Made by a program: the position numbers and the translations under genes
Notes under the pieces: model-generated
The model's input: the letters and a program-made list of their open reading frames with translations, nothing else
The model's database searches: none
What the model was told of the DNA's origin: nothing
Part shown: positions 37,170 to 47,335 of the stretch, one piece after another
Layout: each line of letters begins with the position of its first letter
Numbering within the stretch: the first letter of the stretch is position 1
Origin: Bidens hawaiensis
Lineage: Eukaryota > Streptophyta > Magnoliopsida > Asterales > Asteraceae
Assembly: GCA_021521415.1 (NCBI GenBank)
Contig: JAIQDT010005822.1
Span: forward strand, 62,001 to 126,000
Reading direction: 5' to 3'
DNA: 64,000 bases

Positions 37170-37637
37170 CAGTGTTGTAAAAGTCGGATTCCAAGGCCGA
37201 CTAGTTGGTCCTCGGACCCCTACCTTGGAGACATTTTCCAAGTCGGCCTGGATTAGTCGGAGGCGGTCAAAGTCGGTCAAAATTCAGACTAGTCGAGCTA
37301 GGTGGTCAAAAGTCAGGCTAGTCAGGCTAGAAATTTCTAAAAGTTGGTAAAAAGTCGGACAAAAAGTCGGGCTAGGCCATCAAAAGTTGGGCTAGGCGGT
37401 CAAAAGTCAGGCTAGGCGGGCTAGGGTTCTCTAAAAGTCAGTTAAAAGTCATTCAAAAGTTGCTGAGCCAGCTAGAGTACCCTTTTGACGTGAATTATGC
37501 TTATTTTGACAAATATATAATGTCCAAAAATTAATTTTCATTATAATTACCATGTCCGAGTACTCCCCGAGTACTCCGACTACTCCCAACTCCACAGTCG
37601 GACGCCTAGGATCCGCCTAGCGACTTTTGCAACATTG
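37170..37637. mobile_element. hAT MITE with 8-bp TSD
   Basis: TIRs CAGTGTTGTAAAAGTCG (left) and CGACTTTTGCAACATTG (right) match at 15 of 17 positions. The flanks are a perfect 8-bp duplication, CATAAAGG at 37162-37169 and 37638-37645. The interior repeats GGTCAAAAGTC(A/G)GGCTAG units. No transposase; the 65-codon frame at 37153 is a product of the repeats. Confidence 0.9.
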
Positions 37638-37749
37638 CATAAAGGTAAAAAGAAAATAAAATACATAGTACAAATAATAAAAAGTTTAAAATCTCAAATT
37701 TACAAATTCAAAAAAATCTCTTTATATACAACATTTGCGAAAATTGTTT

Positions 37750-38640
37750 TAACCCGTTACCCATGAATATCTATGATTAATGAGATAAGTGATTAAGGAA
37801 TTAGAAGGAAAATTATAAGCCACTTTTTAAATTCTCAAAATAAGTATTTATGAAAACAAAGTTCTTATTTTAGGTATCATTTGTAAAAAATTCCAGAAAT
37901 ATGTATTATAAACTAGTCGTGACGAGTAGTTTGTAGAACCAATTAAAAGTTGTCATGTGTCCTTAAACTAACCGTAACGAGCACATTCACTAATCAATTA
38001 CTCGTTACGACTAAATAAGTTTCATGCATCGTAATCAACGCCCACAAGTTATTTATAAATCTTTTAGTCACGACGACTAGTTTATCTGGTTTACATTCCC
38101 TACACGAGTAGTTTATTAGTAGTTAACTCGTCGCGACTAGTTTAACCTTATAATCTACTCGTTGTGACTAAAGAACTTATAAATTACTCGTGGGCGTTGA
38201 TTACGAGGTATGAAACTTATTTAGTCGTGACGAGTAATTGATTAGTGAACGTGCTCGTTACGGTTAGTTTAAGGACACATGGCAAGCTCGAATTGGTTTC
38301 TACAAACTACTCGTCACGACTAGTTTACAATACCTATTTTTGAAATGTTTTGCAAATGATACCTAAAACTAGAATTTTGTGTTAATAAATGCTTATTTGG
38401 GAATTTTCCCTTTTTTAAAATTTTTTGACCCATGACCCATGGATATGTAGGATAAATAAGATGAGAAAGAATTAGAAAGGAAATTAATAGCCCATTCGCC
38501 AAAATAATTTTGACCCATGACCCATGGATAGATACACTACATGAGATGAGAGGTTGGAGAATTAGAAAGAAAATTATAACCCATTTGCCAAAATGGTTTT
38601 GCCCCATAACCCATGGATATGTAGGATGAATGAAAATAGA
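37750..38640. repeat. Tandem repeat of about 95 bp, split by a foldback element
   Basis: Units beginning GACCCATGACCCATGGATA and ending TTATAACCCATTTGCCAAAA lie at 38425-38520, 38510-38605 and 38600 onward. A diverged unit is at 37750-37830. The foldback element separates the first unit from the rest. Confidence 0.65.
37830..38410. mobile_element. Foldback element with about 270-bp arms
   Basis: 37835-38085 is the reverse complement of about 38145-38405 with few differences. Both contain GTAACGAGCACRTTCACTAATC, CAACGCCCAC and ACTAGTCGTGACGAGTAGT. The loop is only about 55 bases. The element sits in a T/A-rich stretch of the 95-bp array; CTTTTTAAA on the left and CTTTTTTAAA on the right may be the target duplication, suggesting a MULE-type origin. 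Non-coding. Confidence 0.75.
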
Positions 38641-38907
38641 GATTATAAAAAAAATGAATGTGAGATTACCACATCATCCTTATTATATTCTTTTATTAGT
38701 ATAGTTAGATAGATTAGATATCAAAAAAGAAGAACCCTTTGAATCGAGTAGTATCATATGATATTCATTTCGTCAAAGATTTCTCTCACAGTAAAAAAGA
38801 AGTTATTCTTAGTAATGTCACGAAACGAAGAAAAAACATTATGAATAGTTTCAGCATGTTACCCTTGGAAAAAAAAGCATCATAGTGGTAACAAAAAGCG
38901 ATATAAA

Positions 38908-39711
38908 TAGGGGTGTACATAATTAGGGCCGGACCGAAAAACCCGAGAGCCTGGACCAAAAAGACCGAAACCTAGACCCGAAATATTACGTTCGGTTCTT
39001 CATCGGGTAGTATATTTTTCCAATTTCAGTTTCGGGTCAGGTATCGGTCTTAGGACCCAAAAAACCAACCCGAGTATGCCATGGATGGGGCAAAAAATGA
39101 CGATAAGAACAGTAAAAAGTTGAAGTTTACATGAAGAAGAAAGAGACTTTGGATGTGAAAAAGATTTAACGGACTTGAAGTGATTGTGAATGCTTTATAT
39201 GGACGTTAAGCTATATTTAACTCTAGTTTAGTGTGTCCTATCAACTTTACTTTTACCGTTAAGTATTCTATTTTTTTTAATTTGTTTAATCTTTACACTT
39301 CAGCACACGTATCGCTACCATTTGCTAACTTCATTTTATTTTAAGTTTTCTTTTTCTCCAAAGCAAACCCTATCATCCTTGTCATTACGCTACAACCACG
39401 CAGCATCCATGAAACCTCCATTGAAACATTCCACTTTGATCACCGGCCGGAGGTTTCCTCTTTTCATGTCGTGTAACAGCTAACGACTTCAATTTAATGA
39501 CATACAACATGAACTTGATCCAATTATTACCCAAATTGGTATGCAATTGATGTCTCCGCATCTTACCCGAGTTCTAATAACCGACATAAAACCGAGACCG
39601 ATTGCTTCCTATAGGTCTGGTCTTCGGTTCTTGTTTTTAAGTTTTTCGGGTTTCCGGTCCGGGTCGGGTATTGCTCAGCATGGGCCGGGTTTAACGAAAT
39701 GCACACCCCTA
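38908..39711. mobile_element. hAT-type element with TAGGGGTGT ends
   Basis: The left end TAGGGGTGTAC and right end GCACACCCCTA are inverted repeats. Flanks GATATAAA (38900-38907) and AATATAAA (39712-39719) agree at 7 of 8 positions. Subterminal GGGTCGGGTA/TACCCGAC-like repeats are typical of hAT elements. No transposase is seen; the 71-codon frame at 39541 is chance. Confidence 0.8.
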
Positions 39712-39719
39712 AATATAAA

Positions 39720-40870
39720 GATGTCTCTGCAACACTCTCTGTTGAGAGTGAGTTAGCCGTTTTAAAAAATCACAAGAAATTAGATATAAAAACTAAAAAG
39801 AAACCGACGTTAAAAATCAAATTTTCTTTTGTGTGACTAAATAAGAAGCCTAACTTTTAAATTGGTTTTAAGCCTCCTAATCTGTCGAAACTAGTACTGT
39901 GAAAAAAAATATATAACTCGAATCTGCTAATGCAGGTAAACATACAAAGATCAACTTGAAGAAAATAGCAAGGTCAAACCTCAAAAGTCAACCGGTATGG
40001 TCCAAGAAATACTAAAACCATACCATAAGTGATTTTCATTCACAAACCCAACTCATAACCATATAACTTACATGTTTGTAGACATCATCAAAATTTTTTT
40101 AAACATCATTTAAGCATGAAAAAGTGGCATTATAAGAAATGCACACACTCGAGAAACAAACTTGTTGTATAAGCATAGAGCTGACCCGAAAATAAGTTAT
40201 GGCACTTACCGTTTTCCGATCAAGAAGGCCCGAAAAGTAAGCAAAAATCCAAGATATCTGTCAATCACATCTAAATCAACACATACATAAATACTAAAAC
40301 TGGCTTGCTACATCGATTTTGTGAAGAACAAAAGAGTAAAGAAGAAATCTGTATTCGCTTTAACATCTTATCTGCGTTTTTATTAATTGTTTCAATGAAG
40401 ATGATAGATCATGTTTGCCTACTTATTTTTAGGTGAAACGAGTTGTTTTCAGCAAGCAGTTTGAGATTGGTTAGTTCAATCTCGTTATGCTTAGTGTATG
40501 TAAAACTTACAAGACATAAGCATAATCGTTAAACTGCTTAAATTAGCAAAATCCCAATTCCCAAACAGCACTAAAACATGAATTTAACCCCGATTATATC
40601 TCATACAAGAAAACAAGCTTCTAATCATAAACAAAAGATTGGCAGGCAAATTTAACCTAAATAAGCATACATAATCAAATGACCAATGTTGATAAGCCAC
40701 AAACTGACTAATTAAGAATACAGTATGCCATTCATCTTGAAACAAATAAGTTGAGAAAATGTGGAATTGCTTATTATTAATCCACTAAACTCTATAAGTT
40801 ACAGCAATAACCAGTTCATATAACTATAACTTAATACTGCTAAATCATTTGCCCTAAAAATCAAAATTCA
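39720..40870. other. Intergenic; 3' side of the DUF1279 gene
   Basis: No further exon could be read. The part next to 40870 is presumably the 3' untranslated region of the minus-strand gene. 39850-40700 is AT-rich and shows no repeat structure. Confidence 0.4.
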
Positions 40871-41260
40871 TCACATACTATTACCAATAATCCTTCTCCT
40901 GGCTAAAAACCTAGCAATCGGAGGCGTAAGAGCAATCGTAACCGGAACTCTCACCGGAAACAAGGCTTTATTACAAAGCACCGCCAACGCCAACGCTCCG
41001 CCGCTGGACGCCGCCAGCTCCGCCGTCCGGTTCTTGGATTTGGCCACGTCGGCGACGATTTCCTGATCCATTTCTTGCTTTGGACCGAAGACGGATTGGA
41101 GTTGGTTGAACCGGACTTTGTCCAAGGCGGATTCGACGTCGACGTTGTTCTTGATGGCGACGTAGAGTCCGGTGATGGATGCGGCGGAGACGGAGCAGTG
41201 GACGACTAAAGCCACTTTGCCGTACTTTTTGAGAAGCTCAAGGAATCGACCTCCGGCCAT
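40871..41260 (-). CDS. DUF1279 (FAM210-like) small membrane protein
   Basis: An intact 129-codon frame runs from ATG at 41258-41260 to the stop at 40871 (minus strand). The protein starts MAGGRFLELLKKYGKVALVV. KKYGKVAL followed by a hydrophobic segment and GLYVAI (about residues 10-36) is the hallmark of the DUF1279 domain of FAM210-type proteins. A second hydrophobic stretch is at about 85-115 (GGALALAVLC, ALTPPIARFL), and the protein ends in a basic RFLARRR tail. Length and single-exon layout suit the small plant members of the family. The function is not established; animal relatives are mitochondrial membrane proteins, and the plant location is inference. GC-rich codon choice in a local AT-rich background supports real coding. 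hAT-derived sequence begins within about 100 bases upstream and could affect its promoter. Confidence 0.85.
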   Translation of the reverse strand: MAGGRFLELLKKYGKVALVVHCSVSAASITGLYVAIKNNVDVESALDKVRFNQLQSVFGPKQEMDQEIVADVAKSKNRTAELAASSGGALALAVLCNKALFPVRVPVTIALTPPIARFLARRRIIGNSM

Positions 41261-41287
41261 TGGTAATGGTGATGGATTGAATGGAAG

Positions 41288-41318
41288 ATGGAAATGGAAA
41301 TGGAAATGGAAATGGAAT
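41288..41318. repeat. (GGAAAT)n short repeat
   Basis: Five GGAAAT units in the 5' flank or leader of the DUF1279 gene. Confidence 0.85.
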
Positions 41319-41737
41319 GAGGGTTTTGAATTAGGAATATCCGAACCTGAAACCGACCCTACCCGTAGGGTATGGATAGCGTATGACTTTCAGTGCTGAA
41401 ACCCGAACCTGATCTAAGTCCAATAATACCCGAAACCCGATTCTAGTTATACCCTAAACCCGAAACCCAGTTCTAGTTATACCCTAAACCCGAAACCCAG
41501 TTCTAGTTATACTAGAAACCCGAAACCCGGTTCTAGTTATACCGGAAACCCGGGTTTTTTTGCATACCCAAACCAGGTTTTTTGCAAACCCGGATATTAA
41601 TGTTTGTGACTGTATGGCTGCCCATAGATGATCTTCCGTTCTCCAAAGTCCAAAGGATCTTTTTCAGAGAAATATATCTAGATAATTGTTTAGAGCCAGC
41701 ACCTTTTGTCTTTTGAGTTCATTTCGAGGTATGTAAA

Positions 41738-41887
41738 ATGTCGTCCGGTCCAACGAAAGCTCGATATGTTTATTGTGGTTCTATGTTGAGGTCGGATTCA
41801 ATAACGATTTTGAATCAACATGTGAAATCATGCCAAGCGGCTCGAGTCGAAGACTTTTTGAAAAGACAATTGGAACTCAGGACCTGA
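41738..41887 (+). pseudogene. hAT transposase N-terminus (BED finger) fragment
   Basis: From ATG at 41738 the frame reads MSSGPTKARYVYCGSMLRSD and goes on to a HVKSC motif, then a stop after about 49 codons (41885-41887). The Cys and His/Cys spacing (YCG .. LNQHVKSC) resembles the BED zinc finger of hAT transposases, although the first CxxC is incomplete. The catalytic domain is absent, so this is a remnant. Confidence 0.5.
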
Positions 41888-42094
41888 GAGACTAAATAAA
41901 GATGATCAACTTCATCAAAGATGATTTAGTGGCTTTAACTTTTATCCGGAAGGATTAGAACTATCTATGTTTTTGTGCCATCTTGAATTAAAAATATATA
42001 TATAAATCTATGTTTTTTATATTGTTGTTTAGTTGTTTATATATGTTTGAAATCTAAGTGAGTATATAATATAGTTTTTTATCTTTCTACATGA

Positions 42095-42430
42095 AGGATT
42101 TGAAAGGATATGGATGAGATATTTTTTTCTTCATTTTTTGCTCTTGTCTTCGAATTTCATTTATTAAGCAAAAAGCTTATTAAAAATGAATTAGATTCTA
42201 CTTAGTTAGATTCTATTTATATTGAATTATATTGAAGGGTTTGTTAGAATCCCATCCAGTAGGGATTCTTAGTCAAAATAGGATTATCGTAAGATATAGA
42301 AAGATAAAAAATTCTATATTTAATAGATTTGAATTATATATGACGAGAAGAAGATCTTTTTTTTTTTCCTTATTTTACTTTACGAAAATAAGAATTTTAT
42401 CTTTTATCTTGTTGAAAAATAATCTTTGAA
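42095..42430 (+). other. Possible plastid-derived insertion
   Basis: The style differs from its surroundings: GTCTTCGAATTTCATTTATT, AATCCCATCCAGTAGGGATTC and GACGAGAAGAAGATC in long A/T runs recall intergenic chloroplast DNA. I recognise the flavour, not a gene, and cannot confirm without a search. The 65-codon frame at 42232 is not a known protein. Confidence 0.2.
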
Positions 42431-43458
42431 GTTTGTATGAACAAAAAATGGAGTTAGGATATTCAAATACTCAGAAGTATGGTATTCAAATATCCGGAAA
42501 ATAGGTTTTTTCAATACCTGAAAATAGGGTATTCAAATACTCGGGTATTGAAGACCCGGTTAAATACCCGGCCTGGACCCAGTACATAGGGTATGGTTTT
42601 CAAGCCAATACCCGAACCCGACCCGGGTATTGCTAATGCCCGATTTTCTAATATCCAATCATACCTGAACCTAGGTTTTTCTAATACCCGATTTGTGCAC
42701 CTCTGATCATGGATTCATGGGCTCTTTTAATTATAATACATACACTCAAAGACTTTAAATTAAAAAAAAGGGAGGTGTTGTGCTTAAATCCAACCTGCAA
42801 TTAAAACGGGGGTTCAGGTTGGCCAGCAGATTTTCTCCTGAGAGTTGTTTTTGGTATTCGGGGAATGAAGATGAGCGCGTGAGTCAGTGGTCTGCTAGTG
42901 ATCCAAGTTAGCCATTAAAAGGAAACTTATTCTTAATTTTATTACTATATTAGACCAAACGTAGTAGGGCGCTGTGGTCATGTGGTGTGGGGCCCCAAAA
43001 CGTCGGGGTACACTGCAAGTAGTGATAACCTGAGTTGAGGGTTTGAACTGCATATAGTGGATAAGTTGAGTGTCTGAAGCGGCAACAGTAAACTTTAGGG
43101 TCTGGAACTGCCAACAGTCATCAGTTGTTTGAAGCACACAGTAAACGTTATCTGACCCTCTGCCCAACACATATCGCCGGCGACAGCTTACGGCAGTTCT
43201 CCTTTTCGAATCCAGACTTAGTAAGTCAGGTAATATAAATTTGATCGTTAGCATATAATTTGTTTGATTTTGAAAAACGAACTCATATCAATATTTTAAC
43301 CCATACCCGATTAAGATTAAATATGCACATGAGTAGTTGTTTGTAATTGTAAAAATGTCTTCATGTTCATGTGCAGCAGCAGCTACTCTACTTAGTCATC
43401 ATTATAAACAAATTCTGGTCTCATACCTAACCCACACCAGAGAAAGAAGCCTAAATAC

Positions 43459-45468
43459 ATGGCTATGCTAAATTCACCCGGACCCTTATGCTTGAACTCT
43501 GTCAGAACCCCTGTACCCGTACACTTTAAAGATTCTGTTTTTTCATTCCCTAATCAAAGGCCATACCATCTTCCAAGAAAGACTTGTTATTATATTGTTG
43601 GCGTTCACACGAATAAAGATTTTCGGGCTATAAGAGTGGTTGATGATGATGAAGAAGGTGAACCGTTAGAGTCTAATTTGGATTGGAAAGGAGAATTTCT
43701 AGGAGAGATTGACCCTCGTCCTCTAAACAACATAAAACAAAAAGAAAGATCCGAATTGCTTGAAGAAACCGACTCCACAGACTGGTGTGTGAGAGCAAGG
43801 AAGTCTGCACTCAGGTCTATTCAAACCCGAGGTTTGACCAGTGCAATGGAAGAACTTGTAACCGCTAAACGTAAAACCAAGAAAAACAAGAAGAAGAAAT
43901 CAGTTATCAACAAGAAAAAGTCCGCCACCAAAGATTTGGATTTTGAATCTGATGGTGAACAAGTTGAAGTTAATATTGAAAACTTTATGGACGATGCAGA
44001 TGAACTTAAAGCACGTATGAGTACTCTAGCAGGCGGGATGTTTCTAGAAAAGAAGGAGAAAACCAGGGAAGCGTTTGTTGAGAAGCTATCTCAGTTCTCG
44101 GTCAGCGGGGCAACTGACCGAATGAAAGAGGTCAACTTGAACAGAGAAATAGTGGAAGCACAGACTGCGGAGGAAGTATTGGAGGTGACATCAGAGATGA
44201 TAATGGCGGTCGGGAAAGGTTTGAGTCCCTCACCTCTATCTCCATTAAATCTCGCCACCGCGGTCCATCGTATTGCTAAGAATATGGAGAAAGTGTCAAT
44301 GACACGAACTCACCGGCTTGCGTTTGCACGGCGACGAGAGATGTGTATGATTATAGGCATGGCCATGATGGTTCTTCCGGAATGTTCTGCTCAAGGCATG
44401 TCGAATATCGCGTGGGCCCTGTCCAAGATCGGGGGTGAGCTTCTTTATGTGTCCGAGATGGATCGGGTGGCAGAGGTGGCGTTGACCAAGGTTGACCAAT
44501 TCAACTCACAAAATGTTGCTAATATTGCTGGCGCGTTTGCATCAATGCAGCATGCTGCACCGGATCTGTTTCAAGAATTGTCGAAATGGGCTTCGGTTAT
44601 TATTCATACTTTCCAAGAACAAGAACTTGCTCAATTGTTATGGGCTTTTGCTTCTTTATATGAGCCTGTGGGCCCATTATTTGCATCTCTTGATGATGTG
44701 GCACCCGTTCTTGATTTCAATAGGGATCAACTTGGAAACATATCGTGGTCGTGTGCGGTTCTTGGTCAACTGGACCGAGTCTTCTTTTCCAATATCTGGA
44801 AAATGTTGACTCGATTTGAGGATGAACGTATGCTCGAGCAGTATAGGGAGGACATTATGTTTGCTACTCAGGTGCAGTTAGTGAACCAGTGTCTGAAACT
44901 CGAGTACCCGCATTTGGATTTGTGTCTTAAAAGTGAGATTGAGGAGAAAGTTATCCGGGCCGGAAGGACTTCACGGTTTAATCAAAAGATTACGTCTTCG
45001 TTTCAGAAAGAAGTCGCTCGGCTTCTTGTGGGCACTGGTCTTGATTGGACACGTGAGTATGTCGTGGACGGATACACACTGGATGCGGCTTTGGTTGATC
45101 TAAAAGTTGCATTGGAGATTGATGGGCCGTCACATTTTTCAAGAAATTTAGGTTCTTTGTATTTCTTGGACCCTTATGTTTTAACTATCGGTATTTGTTA
45201 TAAACTGAAATTCATTTGTTTGTGTACAGGAAACCCATTAGGACATACGGTGTTGAAAAGACGGTACCTTGAAGCTGCTGGCTGGAAGCTTGTATCGGTG
45301 TCTCACCAGAAGGTGAGATTTTTCAATGTTTTAGGGTTTAAGGGTAAATATGTTTAATTTGATTTATTTTCTTTTGTGTAGTGGGAAGAACTTCAAGGGA
45401 GTCATGAGCAGCTGGACTACCTTAGAGAAATTCTTCAAGGTCACACCACTCCTCAACAGGTGTATTAA
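43459..45468 (+). CDS. RAP-domain protein, probably chloroplastic
   Basis: Exons: 43459-45151, 45230-45312 and 45382-45468, with introns GT-AG of 78 and 69 bp, giving 620 residues. The N-terminus ([20 protein letters not shown]) is rich in Ser/Pro and poor in acid, fitting a plastid transit peptide. A Lys-rich stretch is at about 137-160. Helical repeats of OPR/FAST type run from about 310 to 440 ([47 protein letters not shown]). The RAP domain is at about 528-610: [67 protein letters not shown]. It matches Arabidopsis RAP (At2g31890, from memory), a chloroplast RNA-binding protein needed for 16S rRNA maturation. The frame also reads through intron 1 without a stop, giving a 632-residue product if unspliced. 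A downstream exon is possible (see findings). Confidence 0.9.
45152..45229 (+). other. Intron 1 of the RAP gene (78 bp, in frame)
   Basis: GTTCTTTG donor and TGTGTACAG acceptor. The length is a multiple of three and contains no stop in the coding frame. Removal restores [20 protein letters not shown], the normal RAP order. Confidence 0.85.
45313..45381 (+). other. Intron 2 of the RAP gene
   Basis: Donor GTGAGA follows HQK. The acceptor TTTTGTGTAG precedes [11 protein letters not shown]. Reading through gives a stop at 45355-45357. Confidence 0.85.
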
Positions 45469-46470
45469 AACATTAGTTGGTTTCTGTTTATAGGAAGTAT
45501 TTGTGTAGTGGTTTTAGGCTAATAATATTTGGAATTTATGTGGCAAGCCTATTATTAATATTATATTATTATATTATAAGGTAGTTATGAAGTTAAATTT
45601 CTTTCATTCGGTTCCCCAACAGTATGGTGTGGATGCATATGTATATGAAACTTAGTTTATTACTTTTATCTTGCAAAAAAAAATTGTAGCTGTTGTATGA
45701 GGGAGATCGTGTCTCTCACAGAACGTGGCATATGCAGGCATACCCACAGGGGCAGTGGTCCGAGGGTCTGCTGTCGATGATCAAGAACAGAAATAAGCAG
45801 TCTGTTGGTTGTTAGACATAGAAATCTGTGTGTGTGTGTGTGTTTTTAATAAAAACATGAGTTGGACTTCCAATTGTAGTCCGTAGAAAATAAATAAAAC
45901 CTTATGGCGACCCTAAATAAAAAGTTATGGTTCCGCCACATACTTGTTATAAAAGTTCAGAATTAGCCCGTTCTGACACATCACCCTTAATTGGTGAGCT
46001 TGCCTTGTAAGAAATCAAGAACCCATTTTGACACGTCACCTATAATTGGTGAGCTTGCCTTGAACTTTTGGTAGAAAAGTCGTACTATTATCAGAACAAT
46101 GAAATCAAAAGTCAGATGATTTCGAGATGGTTGACTTGTAAGAAATCAAGAACCCATATACTAGTTAGTCTAATGAATCATTACCTAAAACATTATCAAA
46201 TAAAGAATCACCAAAACGATCTCCGCTTGTATGCCTTGGGTTATTTTTAAGCTCTAACTTGGAAAATGTGTAAAGTTTAGCTAAAACTAAACAGATCAAA
46301 TGGGTCTAAAAAAAGTACATTAAATGTGAAAGAATTGGGCCTATGCAAACTCATTGGATATTATAGAGGTGTTATTTTCAACCCGGTTATCTATGAACAG
46401 GCCAAAATTGGTTGCTTATAACCTCAATTGAGGGGGTGTTTGGGAATTGGGATTGCTTATTAACCCTCCT
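45469..46470. other. RAP 3' region and intergenic
   Basis: Probable 3' untranslated region with a (TG)n run (about 45828-45843) and AATAAAA at 45849. 45975-46060 has two copies of TTGGTGAGCTTGCCTTG about 65 bases apart. The 60-codon frame at 46068 is chance. Confidence 0.5.
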
Positions 46471-46471
46471 T

Positions 46472-46781
46472 AGAGCATTCTTATCCCACCCTCTATCCCT
46501 AAACTAAAAATTACACTAAAACTCACTACATTTTCTCTCTCTATTTCAATTAAATAATACTTTTTATACCTTTTATCATTACTTTTTCTCTTTCCTTTAC
46601 TCACAGTCACTCTCAAAATATATTAAAAAATTATAGGGGATGAACAATAACTTTTCAAATATACAGAAAAATCACTACTTTTTCTAAAATATAAAAACAC
46701 TTCACTGACAACACCCTGAATCACTCCCTAAATTATAAAAACACCCCACATTAAATGAGGGGTTGGATGAGAATGCTCTGG
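46472..46781 (+). mobile_element. MITE copy A (GAGCATTCT ends)
   Basis: The left end TAGAGCATTCTTATCC and right end GGATGAGAATGCTCTG are inverted repeats. The interior ATTACACTAAAA, TTTCTCTCT, AATTAAATAATAC and GGGATGAACA blocks are shared with the next two copies. Confidence 0.75.
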
Positions 46782-46815
46782 TCCATTTCCTATATTTTTG
46801 TGAGGGGGATTTGTA

Positions 46816-47079
46816 AATTATATGGAATGGTTATGAGTGGTTGTGAGTAGAGGAGAGAAAATGTTATAGGGGAAAGTTAAATTTGGGGATTTGCTGTTCA
46901 TACCGTATAATTTTTTAATATTTTCTAAAAGTGGTTATGAGTGGAGGAAAGAGAAAATATAATGATAAAGGTATAAAAAGTATTATTTAATTAAACAGAA
47001 GAGAGAAAAAACAGTGATTTTTAGTGTAATTATATGATATATATGGATATAGGGTAAGGAATGGGTTGGGAATACTCTT
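46816..47079 (-). mobile_element. MITE copy B, inverted
   Basis: The reverse complement of this stretch matches copy A: CTAAGAGTATTCCCAACC, ATTACACTAAAAATCAC, TTAATTAAATAATAC, GTATGAACAGC. It lies between two forward copies. Confidence 0.7.
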
Positions 47080-47335
47080 AGGGTATTCTCATTCCTTCTC
47101 CTATCTTTAAATCCAAAATTACACTAAAAACACTATATTTTCTCTCATTTTTAATTAAATAATATTACGTTTATTATTCCATTTTCCCTCTCATTCATTC
47201 ACAACCACTTTTAACAAATATTAAAAATTTACATGGGATGAACAGTAACTTTTCAAATTTACAGAAAAATCACTGTATTTCTCTCTCATCCACTCACAAC
47301 ACCCTAAACTAATTTCTATATTATAAAAGCGTATC
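47080..47335 (+). mobile_element. MITE copy C
   Basis: TTAGGGTATTCTCATTCC start, then ATTACACTAAAAACAC, AATTAAATAATATT, GGGATGAACAGTAAC and ACACCCTAAACTAA, in the order of copy A. The right TIR is not clear. Confidence 0.65.

Larger units (their letters stand above)
41330..42710 (+). mobile_element. hAT-derived region with ACCCGAAACCCG repeats
   Basis: Both edges are rich in ACCCGAAACC/GGGTATT motifs: 41400-41560 holds four copies of AAACCCGAAACCC(A/G)GTTCTAGT, and 42450-42700 holds GGGTATTCAAATAC and CCCGACCCGGGTATTG. The right edge reads GTGCACCTCTGA. Such arrays are subterminal in hAT elements. Exact TIRs and target duplication were not found. The interior includes a BED-finger fragment. 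Confidence 0.45.

Noticed and set aside
42895..43254. 119-codon minus-strand frame upstream of the RAP gene
   Set aside because: No domain recognised, no conserved start context, and it lies in the likely promoter/leader region of the RAP gene.
44296..44809. Frames of 67 and 105 codons inside RAP exon 1
   Set aside because: Shadow frames of a well-supported exon.
45230..45357. Taking the 632-residue reading of RAP as the main protein
   Set aside because: It includes intron 1 in the RAP domain and runs into intron 2, losing [14 protein letters not shown]; splicing restores the known domain order.
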